Shown: piece by piece, positions 16,889-26,290 of the stretch
Layout of the letters: every line of letters starts with the position of its first letter
Numbering within the stretch: position 1 is the first letter of the stretch
Source of the DNA: Acidobacteriota bacterium
Lineage (GTDB): Bacteria > Acidobacteriota > Terriglobia > Acidiferrales > UBA7541
DNA: 51,413 nucleotides
Assembly: GCA_021788095.1 (NCBI GenBank)
Contig: JAJYLB010000029.1
Span: 1-51,413 of the forward strand
Reading direction: 5' to 3'
The notes under the pieces: generated by a model
The model's input: the letters and a program-made list of their open reading frames with translations, nothing else
The model's database searches: none
What the model was told of the DNA's origin: nothing
Position numbers and translations under genes: made by a program

Positions 16889-19800
16889 CTAGCCCTCCCT
16901 TTCCAACTCGAGCAACACGGCTTGGGCCGCCGCGGCGGGGCTGCCCGCCTCCGGCTTCCATTCCACCCACAGCACCCCCGCCGGGTCGAGGCTGGCGCCG
17001 CGCCGCGACCGCACCACGCGGACCAGATGCTCGCCGCGGACCGGGGTTTCGGGGTGGAACCGGAGGGCCAAGCGGTGGTTCCGGCGCTCGACCGAGGAAA
17101 CCAGCATCCTCTCGCACTGCGATTTCAGCGCGGCGTATTCGACCAGGTTCAAGACCGGGCGCGGCGGCGGGCCGAACCGGTCGGCCAGCTCGCGCAAGAC
17201 GTCTTCGCGGTCGCGCTCGGCGCCGACAGCCGCAATGCGCTTGTAGGCGCGCAGGCGCGCGTTTTCCCCGGTGATGTAGTCGGGCGGAATGCGCACGTCG
17301 AGGCCGAGGTTCAGCGTGACGCGCACTTCGGGCCGGGACGGCTGGCCCTTGAGCCGGGCCACCGCCTGCTCGAGCATCTGACAATAGAGATCGAAGCCAA
17401 CGGCGTTGATGTGCCCGTGCTGCTCCCGGCCCAGCAGGTTGCCCGCGCCGCGCAGCTCGAGATCGAGCGCGGCGATACGGAAGCCGGCGCCCAATTCGCT
17501 GAACTCCTTGAGCGCGGCGAGGCGCTGGCGCGCCTCCGAAGACAGGGAAGCGCCACGCGGAACGAGCAGGTAGGCGTAGGCGGGCACGTCCGAGCGGCCC
17601 ACGCGTCCGCGGAGCTGGTACAGTTCCGCCAAGCCGAAGCGGTCGGCGCGATTCACGAGGATCGTGTTGGCGGTGGGGATATCGAGGCCGTTCTCGATAA
17701 TGGTGGTGCAAACCAGAACGTCGGCTTCGTGCCGCACGAATTTCAGCATCACCTCTTCGAGCTGATGCTCGCGCATCTGCCCGTGGCCCACCACGATGCG
17801 CGCCCGGGGCACCAGCCCGCGCACCTTATCGGCCAGAGTCGGAATCGATTCGACGCGGTTGTGCACGAAAAAGATCTGGCCGCCGCGATCGAGTTCGTGC
17901 TCGATCGACCGGCGAACCAGGTCGTCGTCGAAAGGCGCGACCACGGTCTGGATGGCGAGCCGGCCGCGGGGCGGGGTTTCGATGGTGGACATATCGCGCA
18001 GGCCCGCGAGCGACATGTGCAGCGTGCGGGGAATCGGGGTGGCCGACATCGCCAGCACGTCCACGCTTTGCCGCATCTCCTTCAGCCGTTCCTTGTGCCC
18101 CACGCCGAATCGCTGCTCTTCGTCCACCACCAGCAACCCCAGATCGGGGAACCGGACGTCGTGCGAGAGGAGCCGGTGCGTGCCGATGACGATGTCCACC
18201 TTGCCCGCTTCCAGGTCGTCGAGCGTCTTCTTCTGCTCGCGCCGGTTGCGCAGCCGGCTGAGCATCTCGATTCGCACGGGGAAGGCGGCCAGGCGCCGCC
18301 GGAACGTCTCGAAGTGCTGGAACGCGAGCACCGTGGTGGGCGCGAGCACGGCCACCTGCTTGCCGTCGGCGACCACCTGGAAGGCGGCGCGAATCGCCAC
18401 CTCGGTCTTCCCATAGCCCACGTCGCCGCACAGTAGCCGGTCCATCGGGAGCGGGGATTCGAGATCGCGCCCGACGTCGGCGATGGCCCGAAGCTGATCG
18501 GTGGTTTCCTCGAAGGCAAAGGAATCCTCGAGCTCCTTTTGCCACGGCGTATCGGGAGGATAGGAGTGCCCTTGAGCGGTCTTCCGCTGCGCGTATAGCT
18601 CGATCAGCTTTTCCGCCATGTCGTCCACCGACCGGCGCACGCGCTTCTTGCGCGTCGTCCACGATCCGCCGCCGAGCTTGTCGAGTGGCGGCCGCGCGGG
18701 TCCCACGGTGCGGTATTTCTGCACCAGATCCACCCGGGCGAGCGGAACGTACAGCCTGGCGTCGTCGGCGTAGCGCAGCAGCATGAATTCGCCGCTCGCG
18801 CCTTCCAGCGCCAACTGCCGCATCCCTTCGTATTCTCCGATCCCGTGATCGACGTGCACGATAAGATCGCCCGTGTGGAGATCGGAGAAATCGCCGGAAA
18901 AGCCCGCGGCACGGCGCCGTACCGGCCGCTCCACCGCGGCGTCGAAGAGGTCGGAGAAGCCGTAGAGGGTGAGCCGAAGATCGGGGAAGGACGCCCCTTC
19001 CGCCAGGGGCGCTCGGGCCAGCACGACCGCGCCCGCCGTTTCGGCCGTCTCGACTTCCGCCAGGCGGCTGACCGTGGCGCTGTCTTCGAGTTCGCCCAGC
19101 CGGTAAGGCAGCTCGAATTCGCGCGCGAGATCGACCATGCGCTCCAGGTCTCCCGCGCTCGCTCCCGAGACGATCACCGTTCGCTTCGCGTCGAGCTGGC
19201 CGCGCACTTCGCTCATGAACGCGGCGACGTTGCCGTGGTAGCGCGCGGTCGGCTGGCAGGCGATGGCCAAGCCGGCCTCCGGCTCGACGCCCAGGCGCGC
19301 CAACTCGAGTCGGCGCAGCCTCTCGAGCGCCGATTGCCACCCGCCGGGGGAAAGGGAAAAGAGTTCCGGCTCCGCCGGTGCGGGTCCCTCTTCCCGATCG
19401 CGCGCCTGCCGCCAAGACTCTTCGATTCGCTCGGCGAACTTGGTCGCTTCGTCTTCCAGTTCCTCCGGCTCGTCCAGAACCACCAGGGGATCCGCCATGA
19501 GGTCGAAGATCGTTTTTGTGGGCGGATCGAGCGCCGCGGCGCGGAATTCCCAGCCTGGAAGGAGCAGGTCGGTATCCTCCCCGCCCGCCGCAGCGCCGCC
19601 GGGAGAGGCGACCGCCGCCAGTTGCTCCGCCGGGCGCGGGCACTCGCTCATGGGCGGCAAAACGACGCGCTCGAGCGGGCCGATCGACCGCTGCGTTTCC
19701 GGATCGAACTCGCGAAGCGACTCGACGGCGTCGCCGAAAAGCTCGATCCTCACCGGACGCTTCATATCGGGCGGGAAGACATCCACGATGCCGCCCCGGC

Positions 19801-20359
19801 TGGCGTACTGGCCGGGCATTTCCGCTGCGTCCTGGCGGTCGTAACCCACCCAGGCGAGATGCTCGACCAGATCTTCGAGGGAAAGCGAGGCGTCGCGTAC
19901 CACCTCCCGGGCCAGGCCGCGATAGAAATCGGCGTCGCGCGTCCGCGCGAGCGCCGAGGCCACCGGCACGATCGCGAGCCGGGCCTCGCCCGCCGCCAGT
20001 TGCCACAATCCCCGGGCGCGCTCGGTAGCGATCTCGGGATGCGGAGATAGATGTTCGTAAGGCAGCACGTCGTAGGAGGGGACTTCCACGACTTCGGTCC
20101 CGGGCCGGCGGGCAAGCGCGGTGTAAAAATAGCGCACCGGCTCCGCCATCCGATCGGCGCTTTCGTTCGACCGCACCAGCAGGAGCACCGGCCGGCCGGC
20201 CGAGGCGGCAGCCTGCGCCGCGATAATCGCCTTGCCGGGAGCGGTGAGCCCGGTGAGCCGCGCGCGGCCGGCCGCCGGGCGCGTCGCATCGAAGGCGGCG
20301 CGAGCGGCGGGATGCTGGCCCACTCGGGAGAAAAGTTCCGACAGCAGAGGAAGGATCAT
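16889..20359 (-). CDS. mfd: Transcription-repair coupling factor
   Basis: A 1156-residue Mfd, close to the usual ~1150. It releases stalled RNA polymerase and recruits UvrA. The N-terminal UvrB-like region (YFYTALARRPGTEVVEVPSYD) is followed by the RNA-polymerase-interacting domain (DLIVHVDHGIGEYEGM). The RecG-type translocase carries Walker A GDVGYGKTEVA (about residue 646) and Walker B VVDEEQRFG. Motif VI is in QLRGRVGRSD, and the TRCF C-terminal domain is present. ATG at 20359 overlaps the rfaE2 stop (ATGA) and is chosen over longer frames for that reason and by family length. Second gene of a four-gene reverse-strand operon. Confidence 0.97.
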   Translation of the reverse strand: MILPLLSELFSRVGQHPAARAAFDATRPAAGRARLTGLTAPGKAIIAAQAAASAGRPVLLLVRSNESADRMAEPVRYFYTALARRPGTEVVEVPSYDVLPYEHLSPHPEIATERARGLWQLAAGEARLAIVPVASALARTRDADFYRGLAREVVRDASLSLEDLVEHLAWVGYDRQDAAEMPGQYASRGGIVDVFPPDMKRPVRIELFGDAVESLREFDPETQRSIGPLERVVLPPMSECPRPAEQLAAVASPGGAAAGGEDTDLLLPGWEFRAAALDPPTKTIFDLMADPLVVLDEPEELEDEATKFAERIEESWRQARDREEGPAPAEPELFSLSPGGWQSALERLRRLELARLGVEPEAGLAIACQPTARYHGNVAAFMSEVRGQLDAKRTVIVSGASAGDLERMVDLAREFELPYRLGELEDSATVSRLAEVETAETAGAVVLARAPLAEGASFPDLRLTLYGFSDLFDAAVERPVRRRAAGFSGDFSDLHTGDLIVHVDHGIGEYEGMRQLALEGASGEFMLLRYADDARLYVPLARVDLVQKYRTVGPARPPLDKLGGGSWTTRKKRVRRSVDDMAEKLIELYAQRKTAQGHSYPPDTPWQKELEDSFAFEETTDQLRAIADVGRDLESPLPMDRLLCGDVGYGKTEVAIRAAFQVVADGKQVAVLAPTTVLAFQHFETFRRRLAAFPVRIEMLSRLRNRREQKKTLDDLEAGKVDIVIGTHRLLSHDVRFPDLGLLVVDEEQRFGVGHKERLKEMRQSVDVLAMSATPIPRTLHMSLAGLRDMSTIETPPRGRLAIQTVVAPFDDDLVRRSIEHELDRGGQIFFVHNRVESIPTLADKVRGLVPRARIVVGHGQMREHQLEEVMLKFVRHEADVLVCTTIIENGLDIPTANTILVNRADRFGLAELYQLRGRVGRSDVPAYAYLLVPRGASLSSEARQRLAALKEFSELGAGFRIAALDLELRGAGNLLGREQHGHINAVGFDLYCQMLEQAVARLKGQPSRPEVRVTLNLGLDVRIPPDYITGENARLRAYKRIAAVGAERDREDVLRELADRFGPPPRPVLNLVEYAALKSQCERMLVSSVERRNHRLALRFHPETPVRGEHLVRVVRSRRGASLDPAGVLWVEWKPEAGSPAAAAQAVLLELEREG

Positions 20360-20856
20360 CGGCCTCGTGCGCCGTGGCGTATCCGGTCTAGGATCTCGGT
20401 GGTGGAATAGCCCGGCTCGATCGGAACGCGCACCACGCGGCCTCCAGCCGCCTCGACCGCTTCCCGGCCGACGATCTCGCCCTCGCCCCAGTCCTCGCCT
20501 TTGACCAGGATTTCGGGAAGCAGCCAGGCGATCAGCCGCGCCGGAGTCGCATCGTCGAACAGCACGACCCAATCCACCGCCGCAAGTCCCGCCAGCACCT
20601 CGGCCCGTTCCGCTTCGGGCACCAGGGGCCGTCCAGGCCCCTTCGCCTGGCGGACGCTGGCATCGGAATTCACCGCTACGACCAGGGCGTCGCCCAGCGA
20701 CCGCGCGCGTTCCAAGGTGCGGATGTGGCCGGGGTGAAGAAGGTCGAAGCAGCCGTTGGTGAACGCAATTCTACGGCCGGCGCGCCGGGCGGCGGCCACC
20801 TGTTCGTTGAGCTGCTTTTCGCTAACGACCTGTCCCAAAACAGCTCCGGGTTCCAC
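20356..20856 (-). CDS. rfaE2: D-glycero-beta-D-manno-heptose 1-phosphate adenylyltransferase
   Basis: A 166-residue nucleotidyltransferase that makes ADP-heptose for lipopolysaccharide inner core. The cytidylyltransferase-fold signature is complete: FTNGCFDLLHPGH (32-44) and, near the C-terminus, GYSTTEILDRIR. It matches the stand-alone adenylyltransferase half of HldE; no kinase half (RfaE1) is in the window. First gene of the operon with mfd, which overlaps its stop. The start at 20856 lies only 36 bases from the divergent hydrolase gene, so the two promoters must overlap. Confidence 0.94.
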   Translation of the reverse strand: MEPGAVLGQVVSEKQLNEQVAAARRAGRRIAFTNGCFDLLHPGHIRTLERARSLGDALVVAVNSDASVRQAKGPGRPLVPEAERAEVLAGLAAVDWVVLFDDATPARLIAWLLPEILVKGEDWGEGEIVGREAVEAAGGRVVRVPIEPGYSTTEILDRIRHGARGR

Positions 20857-20892
20857 CGGACCTTACACTTGTGCGATTCTACCACGTGAGGG

Positions 20893-22422
20893 ATGAGAAC
20901 CTTGGGGCGACGCTCGAGGTTGCTTCGCACGGCGATGGGGTTGCTTCTGGCAGGCGCGGGTGCGCTGACGCTCGCCCGCGAGATGCCGCGCGAGCACGCG
21001 ACGGTGCTTGGCGACCCCTGTCGCACCCCCGCCCATGTGCTCGAACCCGCCGCCGGCTACCCGCGCGGCACGGCGCTCGTCTTCCATGGCCTCGCGGCCA
21101 GCGAAGCGATCATGCAGCCACTCGGCCAGTCGCTTGCCGCGGCCGGTTGGCGCGTGTACCTGCTGGATCTGGCCGGGCACGGTCGCAGCCTCGTGCCCTT
21201 TTCTTACGCCAACGCCGAGACGTGCGCCGCGGGCGCCGTGGATTGGCTCGAGCACGCGGGCCGTATCCAACCGGATAAAACAGTTCTCGTGGGCCATTCG
21301 CTGGGCGGAGCGATCGTGGTGCGGCTGGCCGACCGCTCGCCAATGGCTGCAACCATCGCGATCTCGCCCGCGCCGCTCGTTTTGCCGGTTCGAATGCCTT
21401 CCAACCTCTTGATTCTCGCCGGCGAATTCGACTTGGGTCCGGTAAAACAGACGGCGCGCGAGCTGCTCGCCGCGGCGCAGGGCACGCGGGCGAGCCAGGC
21501 TGATTTCATCGAGCGGCGCGCCGTGGGATTCCAGATCCTTCCGGGTGAGTTGCACGGCACGATGGTGCTCGACCCGCGAGTGTGGCGGCTCGCCGACGAG
21601 TGGTCCGCCCGTGCCGTGGGCTTGCCGGACAGGGTTCCCGCCGCCGCGGTCGCGCGGCCGTCAGGTGCGTTGCTGGGTGATTTGGCTCTGATCGTCGGCT
21701 TGATCCTGCTGGTGGCACCGATAGAGACCGTGGCAGCCAAGATCTTTTCCGTCCATCCCCGCGCCGCCGTCGCCGCCATCCCCAAATTGTCTTGGCGAGG
21801 CGCGCTGTTGCGATGGGCGCTCGCCGCGTTCTTCGCCGTGGGCGCGCTCGGGCTGCTCTCGGCTCCGGTGTACCTGCATCCCATTGGGCTCGAGGATGGC
21901 GATTGGGCGGCGCTGGTGGCGTTGGTTGCCGGAATCGCGCTTATGGTTTTGGAAAAGCAGCGGGTGGAGGCGGCGCTCGGAATCGATCCCAGAGCGCAAG
22001 CCTTTGCCGGCGCCACGGGCGTGTTCCTGGTGGTGATCTTCGCTTTGGCGCTCCGGCCCGACTTCCTCGAAGCCTATTTCAGCGTCGCGCGCATCTGGCG
22101 CTGGGTGGTGCTCGTCGGGTTCACCTGGCCCTATTTGATTGCCGAGGAGGCGGTGCTGGGGGAGCCGGGAGGTTGGGGGCGGTTCTCTCTGTTTCTCGCC
22201 ATGCGCGGTTTGCTTTGGCTGGCGCAACTTTTCGCGCTGCTCGTCTTCTGGCGCTGGGGATTGTTGCTGGTCTTGACCGGGCTGGGTTTCGGCATCGTCT
22301 CGATCGGGCAGCGCCTGGCCGCCGACGCGCTGCGCCGGCGAGGAGCGGGGCCAACATCCACGGCGCTCTTCGACGCCGTCGTCATCTCGGGGCTCCTCGC
22401 GCTGGTTCTTCCCCTCACCTGA
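20893..22422 (+). CDS. Alpha/beta hydrolase fused to a multi-helix membrane domain
   Basis: A 509-residue protein with a signal-anchor-like N-terminus (about 10-28) and an alpha/beta hydrolase domain to about 245. The oxyanion segment is VFHGLA, the nucleophile elbow GHSLGG (Ser136), the acid probably Asp180 in GEFD, and the histidine His221 in ELHGTM. About six membrane helices fill the rest (from LLGDLALIVGLILLVAP to LLALVLPL). The catalytic part probably faces the periplasm. Substrate unknown; a lipid or peptidoglycan-linked ester is possible but unproven. No clear ribosome site precedes the ATG, and a second ATG at 20935 is an alternative start. Confidence 0.82.
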   Translation: MRTLGRRSRLLRTAMGLLLAGAGALTLAREMPREHATVLGDPCRTPAHVLEPAAGYPRGTALVFHGLAASEAIMQPLGQSLAAAGWRVYLLDLAGHGRSLVPFSYANAETCAAGAVDWLEHAGRIQPDKTVLVGHSLGGAIVVRLADRSPMAATIAISPAPLVLPVRMPSNLLILAGEFDLGPVKQTARELLAAAQGTRASQADFIERRAVGFQILPGELHGTMVLDPRVWRLADEWSARAVGLPDRVPAAAVARPSGALLGDLALIVGLILLVAPIETVAAKIFSVHPRAAVAAIPKLSWRGALLRWALAAFFAVGALGLLSAPVYLHPIGLEDGDWAALVALVAGIALMVLEKQRVEAALGIDPRAQAFAGATGVFLVVIFALALRPDFLEAYFSVARIWRWVVLVGFTWPYLIAEEAVLGEPGGWGRFSLFLAMRGLLWLAQLFALLVFWRWGLLLVLTGLGFGIVSIGQRLAADALRRRGAGPTSTALFDAVVISGLLALVLPLT

Positions 22423-22721
22423 CTTTCGCCTGGCGACCGGAGCACAGGCTTCAGAGTCTGTGTGGCCATGGCGAAAATCGGCCCTCAGCGGCTAAAGCCG
22501 CGTTGATGGGCAAGCGCTTACGGCACGGCTGATCCCGAAGTTTCGGGACGTGCCCTTTCGTAAAACCTGGGTTGCCACACAGACTCTTCAGCCTGTGTTC
22601 GCTGGACCAAGGCGAAGGCTCACAGACTGAAGTCTGATGAGATGTGCCACATGCCGCTTGCGGTTTTTCCCGGGGCTGGCCATGATCGAGAGGCGGCGAA
22701 GCTCTTCATTCGCGATTTTCG
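22423..22721. repeat. Family D repeat (copy 1) in the gap before the flavoprotein gene
   Basis: Family D spans 22443-22597. Ends CACAGGCTTCAGAGTCTGTG and ACAGACTCTTCAGCCTGTG are inverted copies (about 26 bases including TGGC/GCCA). The core holds CAGCGGCTAAAGCCGC and a GGCACG/CGTGCC hairpin whose loop carries the G palindrome TCCCGAAGTTTCGGGA (22533-22548). The remaining bases to 22721 include CAGACTGAAGTCTG (22623-22636), a partial repeat. No gene is seen. Confidence 0.8.
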
Positions 22722-23924
22722 GTGGCTTTCCTCGAGCGCGTGAACGCAATCGGTGAAGTGATCGTGATTGGCGGCGGCCCGGCTGGCGCGGTTTGTAGCG
22801 AGCGGCTTGCCCGCGCGGGCGTGCGCGTGACGCTGCTCGACGATCATCTGGCTTGGGAGAAGCCCTGCGGCGGCGGCCTCACGCAAAGAGCCCTCCGCGC
22901 CTACCCCTTCCTCCTCGACGGACCCCACCCCAAGAAAATCGTTCGCGAAGTGGAGTTCGCCGCCGGCACGGGTCCCGAAACTTCGGGACGAGCCCGCTTC
23001 ACGCTGGACCAGCCGCTGGTCATCTATTCCCGCCGCGTGCTCAACGGCTTACTGCTCGAGCGCGCCGAGCGCGCCGGCTGCCGCGTCGTCCAAGCGCGAG
23101 CGACCGCTGTCGCCACCGATTCCGCCCGGCTGCGGGTGCTCGCCGGCCAAGCGGCGTTCACCGCCGATTTCCTCGTTCTTGCCGCTGGCGCTCGCAACCG
23201 CCTGCTGCCGCCTGCCGCGGCGGGCGAGCCGCCGCCGGCTCTTGGCCCGGAGGACTTCGAGCAAACGCTCGGCTACTACGTGCCGGGACAATCGGACGTC
23301 TTGAAAATCAAGTTCCTCCCGCGCTTTCGCGGCTACTTGTGGTCGTTTCCGCGTCCCGACCATCTCTCGGTGGGCATTTGCGGCAAGCTCGAGGAAAACG
23401 CCAGCGCCACGCTGCGCCGGCGTTTGGAAGAGTTTCTCGACGAGGAGGGCCTGAGCGGCCGAGGCGCCTGCTTCTTCAGCCACCTCCTCCCTTCGCCGCG
23501 GCCGGAAACCTTGCTGCGACGGCCGCTCCTGGGCCGTAACTGGGCGCTCGCCGGCGATGCCGCCGCGCTGGTGGATTCCATCACGGGCGAAGGCATCTTC
23601 TACGCGATGCGCTCGGGAGAGCTGCTGGGAGAATGCCTCGCCGGTGGACAGCCGCAGGCTTATCCCCGGCGACTGCGAGAGGAATTTGGCGCCGAACTCG
23701 AGCGCGCCGCCGCGCTCGCTCCGCGGTTCTTTGCGGGCAACTTCGCCGGCCGGCCTGTCACCACGCGCACGATCGAGTTTGCGCGGAGCAGCGCCTTGTT
23801 TCGCCGCCTGCTCGGCAATCTGTTCAATGGCGCTCAGGATTACCGCACGCTGGCGCGGCGGCTCTGGGCGCAGCTACCGCTCAGCCTGGCGGAAATTTCC
23901 TGGCATTCGCTCGCCGGCCGCTGA
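22722..23924 (+). CDS. Geranylgeranyl-reductase-family FAD-dependent oxidoreductase
   Basis: A 400-residue flavoprotein. The N-terminal Rossmann motif is VIVIGGGPAGA (about 13-23), the CGGGLT segment after the first helices is typical of geranylgeranyl reductases, and the second FAD motif NWALAGDAAALVDSITGEG is complete. Relatives reduce prenyl chains of quinones, chlorophyll or lipids; the substrate here is unknown. A G palindrome (22972-22989) lies in frame and encodes GPETSGRA in a loop after the first strands. GTG at 22722 or the in-frame GTG at 22740 could be the start; no strong ribosome site separates them. Confidence 0.88.
   Translation: MAFLERVNAIGEVIVIGGGPAGAVCSERLARAGVRVTLLDDHLAWEKPCGGGLTQRALRAYPFLLDGPHPKKIVREVEFAAGTGPETSGRARFTLDQPLVIYSRRVLNGLLLERAERAGCRVVQARATAVATDSARLRVLAGQAAFTADFLVLAAGARNRLLPPAAAGEPPPALGPEDFEQTLGYYVPGQSDVLKIKFLPRFRGYLWSFPRPDHLSVGICGKLEENASATLRRRLEEFLDEEGLSGRGACFFSHLLPSPRPETLLRRPLLGRNWALAGDAAALVDSITGEGIFYAMRSGELLGECLAGGQPQAYPRRLREEFGAELERAAALAPRFFAGNFAGRPVTTRTIEFARSSALFRRLLGNLFNGAQDYRTLARRLWAQLPLSLAEISWHSLAGR
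22972..22989. repeat. Short G palindrome inside the flavoprotein gene
   Basis: GTCCCGAA and TTCGGGAC flank a two-base centre. The same arms fill hairpin loops of family D repeats at 22533, about 26998 and about 27178, and recur at 6860. Here it is in frame and translated. Confidence 0.7.
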
Positions 23925-23947
23925 GGCGGCGGAGATATCCTGGATGC

Positions 23948-24724
23948 TTAAGGAGCGAGGTCTTTCCATAACTGCGCTAGCTCGGCCACCGAGAGTTCTT
24001 CCGCGCGCGCTTTTGGGCCGCGGCCCTGCTTCCCGAGCGCCGCGCTCACGGATTCGGCTCCGTAGTCGCCTTTGAGGTTGTTGACGAGAGTTTTCCGCTT
24101 GTGAGCGAACGCGCGTTCGGCGAACTCCAGAAAGCGCTCGACGCTTTCCAGGCCGAGACGCGCCGCCTCTCCCGGCGGCACCAGGCGCACCAGCGCCGAA
24201 TGCACCTTTGGAGGCGGCTGAAACGCCCCGGGCGGTATGCGCAACAGGATTTCCGGCCGCGTATGCGCCTGCGCGAGCACCGACAGCCAGCCGTAATCGC
24301 GCCGGCCGGGCCGCGCCGCCAGGCGCTCGGCCACTTCCCGCTGAATCACCACGTCGATCTCTTCGATCCACGGGCCGAGGCAGAAGAGCCGGCGCAGGAT
24401 CGGCGAAGCGATGTAGTAGGGAAGACTCCCGTAGACGCGGGAGTGCGGCGGCAGCAGGCGCGGAAGATCGAGCTTGAGCACGTCGCCCGAGACGATCTCG
24501 ACGTCCAAGCCCGCGGTTGCGCGACGCAGCTTTTCCACCAGGCGCGGGTCGAACTCGATCGCCACCACGCGCTTCGCCAGCGCCGCCAACTCGCGTGTCA
24601 TCTCCCCGGCGCCCGCGCCGATCTCCGTCCACACGTCCCCAGGACGCGGCCCGATCCGCTCGAGGATCTGCGCGCGCCAACCGGGATTCGCCAGGAAATG
24701 CTGTCCGAGCCGTTGCCGTGTCAT
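23948..24724 (-). CDS. ksgA: 16S rRNA (adenine1518-N6/adenine1519-N6) dimethyltransferase
   Basis: A 258-residue KsgA that dimethylates two adenines in the 3' hairpin of 16S rRNA late in 30S assembly. N-terminal RQRLGQHFL, SAM motif EIGAGAGEMT (34-43) and acidic IEFD are present. Motif IV, normally N-[LI]-P-Y, reads SLPY (100-103) because AGT replaces an Asn codon; that Asn contacts the target adenine in known enzymes. The C-terminal domain, including FAHKRKTLVNNL, is complete. ATG at 24724 is chosen at the family start MTRQRLGQ. Divergent from glgA. Confidence 0.93.
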   Translation of the reverse strand: MTRQRLGQHFLANPGWRAQILERIGPRPGDVWTEIGAGAGEMTRELAALAKRVVAIEFDPRLVEKLRRATAGLDVEIVSGDVLKLDLPRLLPPHSRVYGSLPYYIASPILRRLFCLGPWIEEIDVVIQREVAERLAARPGRRDYGWLSVLAQAHTRPEILLRIPPGAFQPPPKVHSALVRLVPPGEAARLGLESVERFLEFAERAFAHKRKTLVNNLKGDYGAESVSAALGKQGRGPKARAEELSVAELAQLWKDLAP

Positions 24725-24805
24725 CGCCGACGAGTCTAGCAGGACTCCGGCGCTTGACGCCGCTCCGGCCATTCAGTAGCTTGTGATTTTCAGGCGGGGA
24801 AACGC

Positions 24806-26278
24806 ATGCGAATCCTCTTTGTCGCGCCGGAAGGCGTGCCCTTTTCGAAAACGGGCGGGCTGGGCGACGTAATTGGCGGCTTGCCGAAGGAGTTGGCTGC
24901 CCTCGGTCACGAAGTGGCTGTGCTCTTGCCTCGCTACCGCGACACCAAGATACAGCCCACCGTCGTTCACGCCAGCCTCACCGTGCCTGTGGGACAGTCG
25001 CTCCGGTTCCCAGCCGTCGTGGGCGGATTCGTGCGCGACGGCGTTCGGTACGATTTCCTCGACGATCCCGAGTCCTTCGATCGCGATACGCTGTACGGCG
25101 GCCCGGCGGGCGATTATCCCGATAATCCCGAGCGGTTCGCCGAGTTCGCGCGCGCCGCCCTCGAATACGCCAAGCTGATTTGGCGGCCTGACATCTTTCA
25201 CTGCCACGACTGGCAAACGGCGCTTCTGCCCGTCTTCCTCAAAACCCTCTACGCCGCCGATCCCGCGATCGGGCGGATCCCCACCGTCCTGACCATCCAT
25301 AATCTCGGCTACCAGGGCCTGTTCGACCGCGCTGTGCTCGGCCGGATCGGCTTGCCCGAGCGCCTGTTCCAGATCGACGGTATGGAATTCTACGGCCGGG
25401 TGAACTTCCTGAAGGGCGGCATCCTCTCGACCGACTGGCTGACCACGGTAAGCCGGGGCTACGCTGAGGAAATTCAGACCCCGGAATACGGCTGCGGACT
25501 CGAAGGCGTGATACGCCGGCGCGCGGACCGGCTCATCGGCATCCTCAACGGCGTCGATTACGGCGCCTGGAATCCGGAAACCGACCGCCTCATCCCTGCC
25601 CGTTACTCCGCCGCCGATCTTTCCGGCAAGCAGGCGTGTAAGCGCGACCTGCTCGAGCGCTTCGGCTTGCCGGTGGAGAATCCGTCTCCCTTGCTTGCAG
25701 GAATCATTTCACGGTTTGTCGATCAGAAAGGGTTCGACCTCCTGGCGGAAGCGGCGGAGCAGCTCCTCGAGGAAGATCTTCAGATCGTGGCCCTGGGCAC
25801 CGGGATGCCGGAATACGAGGAGTTCTTCCGGGAGTTGGCGGCGCGCTATCCCCGCCGCGTGGGGGTGCGCATCGCCTACGACAACGTTTTGGCCCATGGG
25901 ATCGAAGCCGGCGCCGACCTGTTCCTCATGCCCTCGCGCTACGAGCCTTGCGGCTTGAACCAGATCTACAGCCTGCGCTATGGTACCTTGCCGCTGGTTA
26001 GGGCCACGGGCGGCCTCGAAGACACCGTCGAGGGTTACGACCCTAAGTCCGGCCACGGCACGGGCTTCAAGTTCAGGGAGTACAAAGCCGAATCGCTCGT
26101 TGCCTGCATGCGCGAGGCCTCGCGCGCCTGGAAGGAGCCGAAAACCTGGGCTCGGCTCCAGCGAACCGCCATGGCCCGCGATTTCTCCTGGCGCGCCTCG
26201 GCTTCCCAGTATGCTGAATTGTACGAAAAGGCCAAAAGGGAGCGAATCCCATCGGCCGCTGCATCATCTGTAAAATAG
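24806..26278 (+). CDS. glgA: Glycogen synthase (ADP-glucose)
   Basis: A 490-residue GT5 enzyme that extends alpha-1,4-glucan from ADP-glucose. The N-terminal substrate loop KTGGLGDV (15-22) is intact, as are HCHDWQTALLP, the TIHNLGYQG segment, and the C-terminal MPSRYEPCGLNQ with GTLPLVRATGGL. Length is standard. GGCGGGGAAA precedes the ATG. The thioredoxin gene follows after 12 bases, likely cotranscribed. No other glycogen gene is nearby. Confidence 0.96.
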   Translation: MRILFVAPEGVPFSKTGGLGDVIGGLPKELAALGHEVAVLLPRYRDTKIQPTVVHASLTVPVGQSLRFPAVVGGFVRDGVRYDFLDDPESFDRDTLYGGPAGDYPDNPERFAEFARAALEYAKLIWRPDIFHCHDWQTALLPVFLKTLYAADPAIGRIPTVLTIHNLGYQGLFDRAVLGRIGLPERLFQIDGMEFYGRVNFLKGGILSTDWLTTVSRGYAEEIQTPEYGCGLEGVIRRRADRLIGILNGVDYGAWNPETDRLIPARYSAADLSGKQACKRDLLERFGLPVENPSPLLAGIISRFVDQKGFDLLAEAAEQLLEEDLQIVALGTGMPEYEEFFRELAARYPRRVGVRIAYDNVLAHGIEAGADLFLMPSRYEPCGLNQIYSLRYGTLPLVRATGGLEDTVEGYDPKSGHGTGFKFREYKAESLVACMREASRAWKEPKTWARLQRTAMARDFSWRASASQYAELYEKAKRERIPSAAASSVK

Positions 26279-26290
26279 AAAAGGGAGAAC

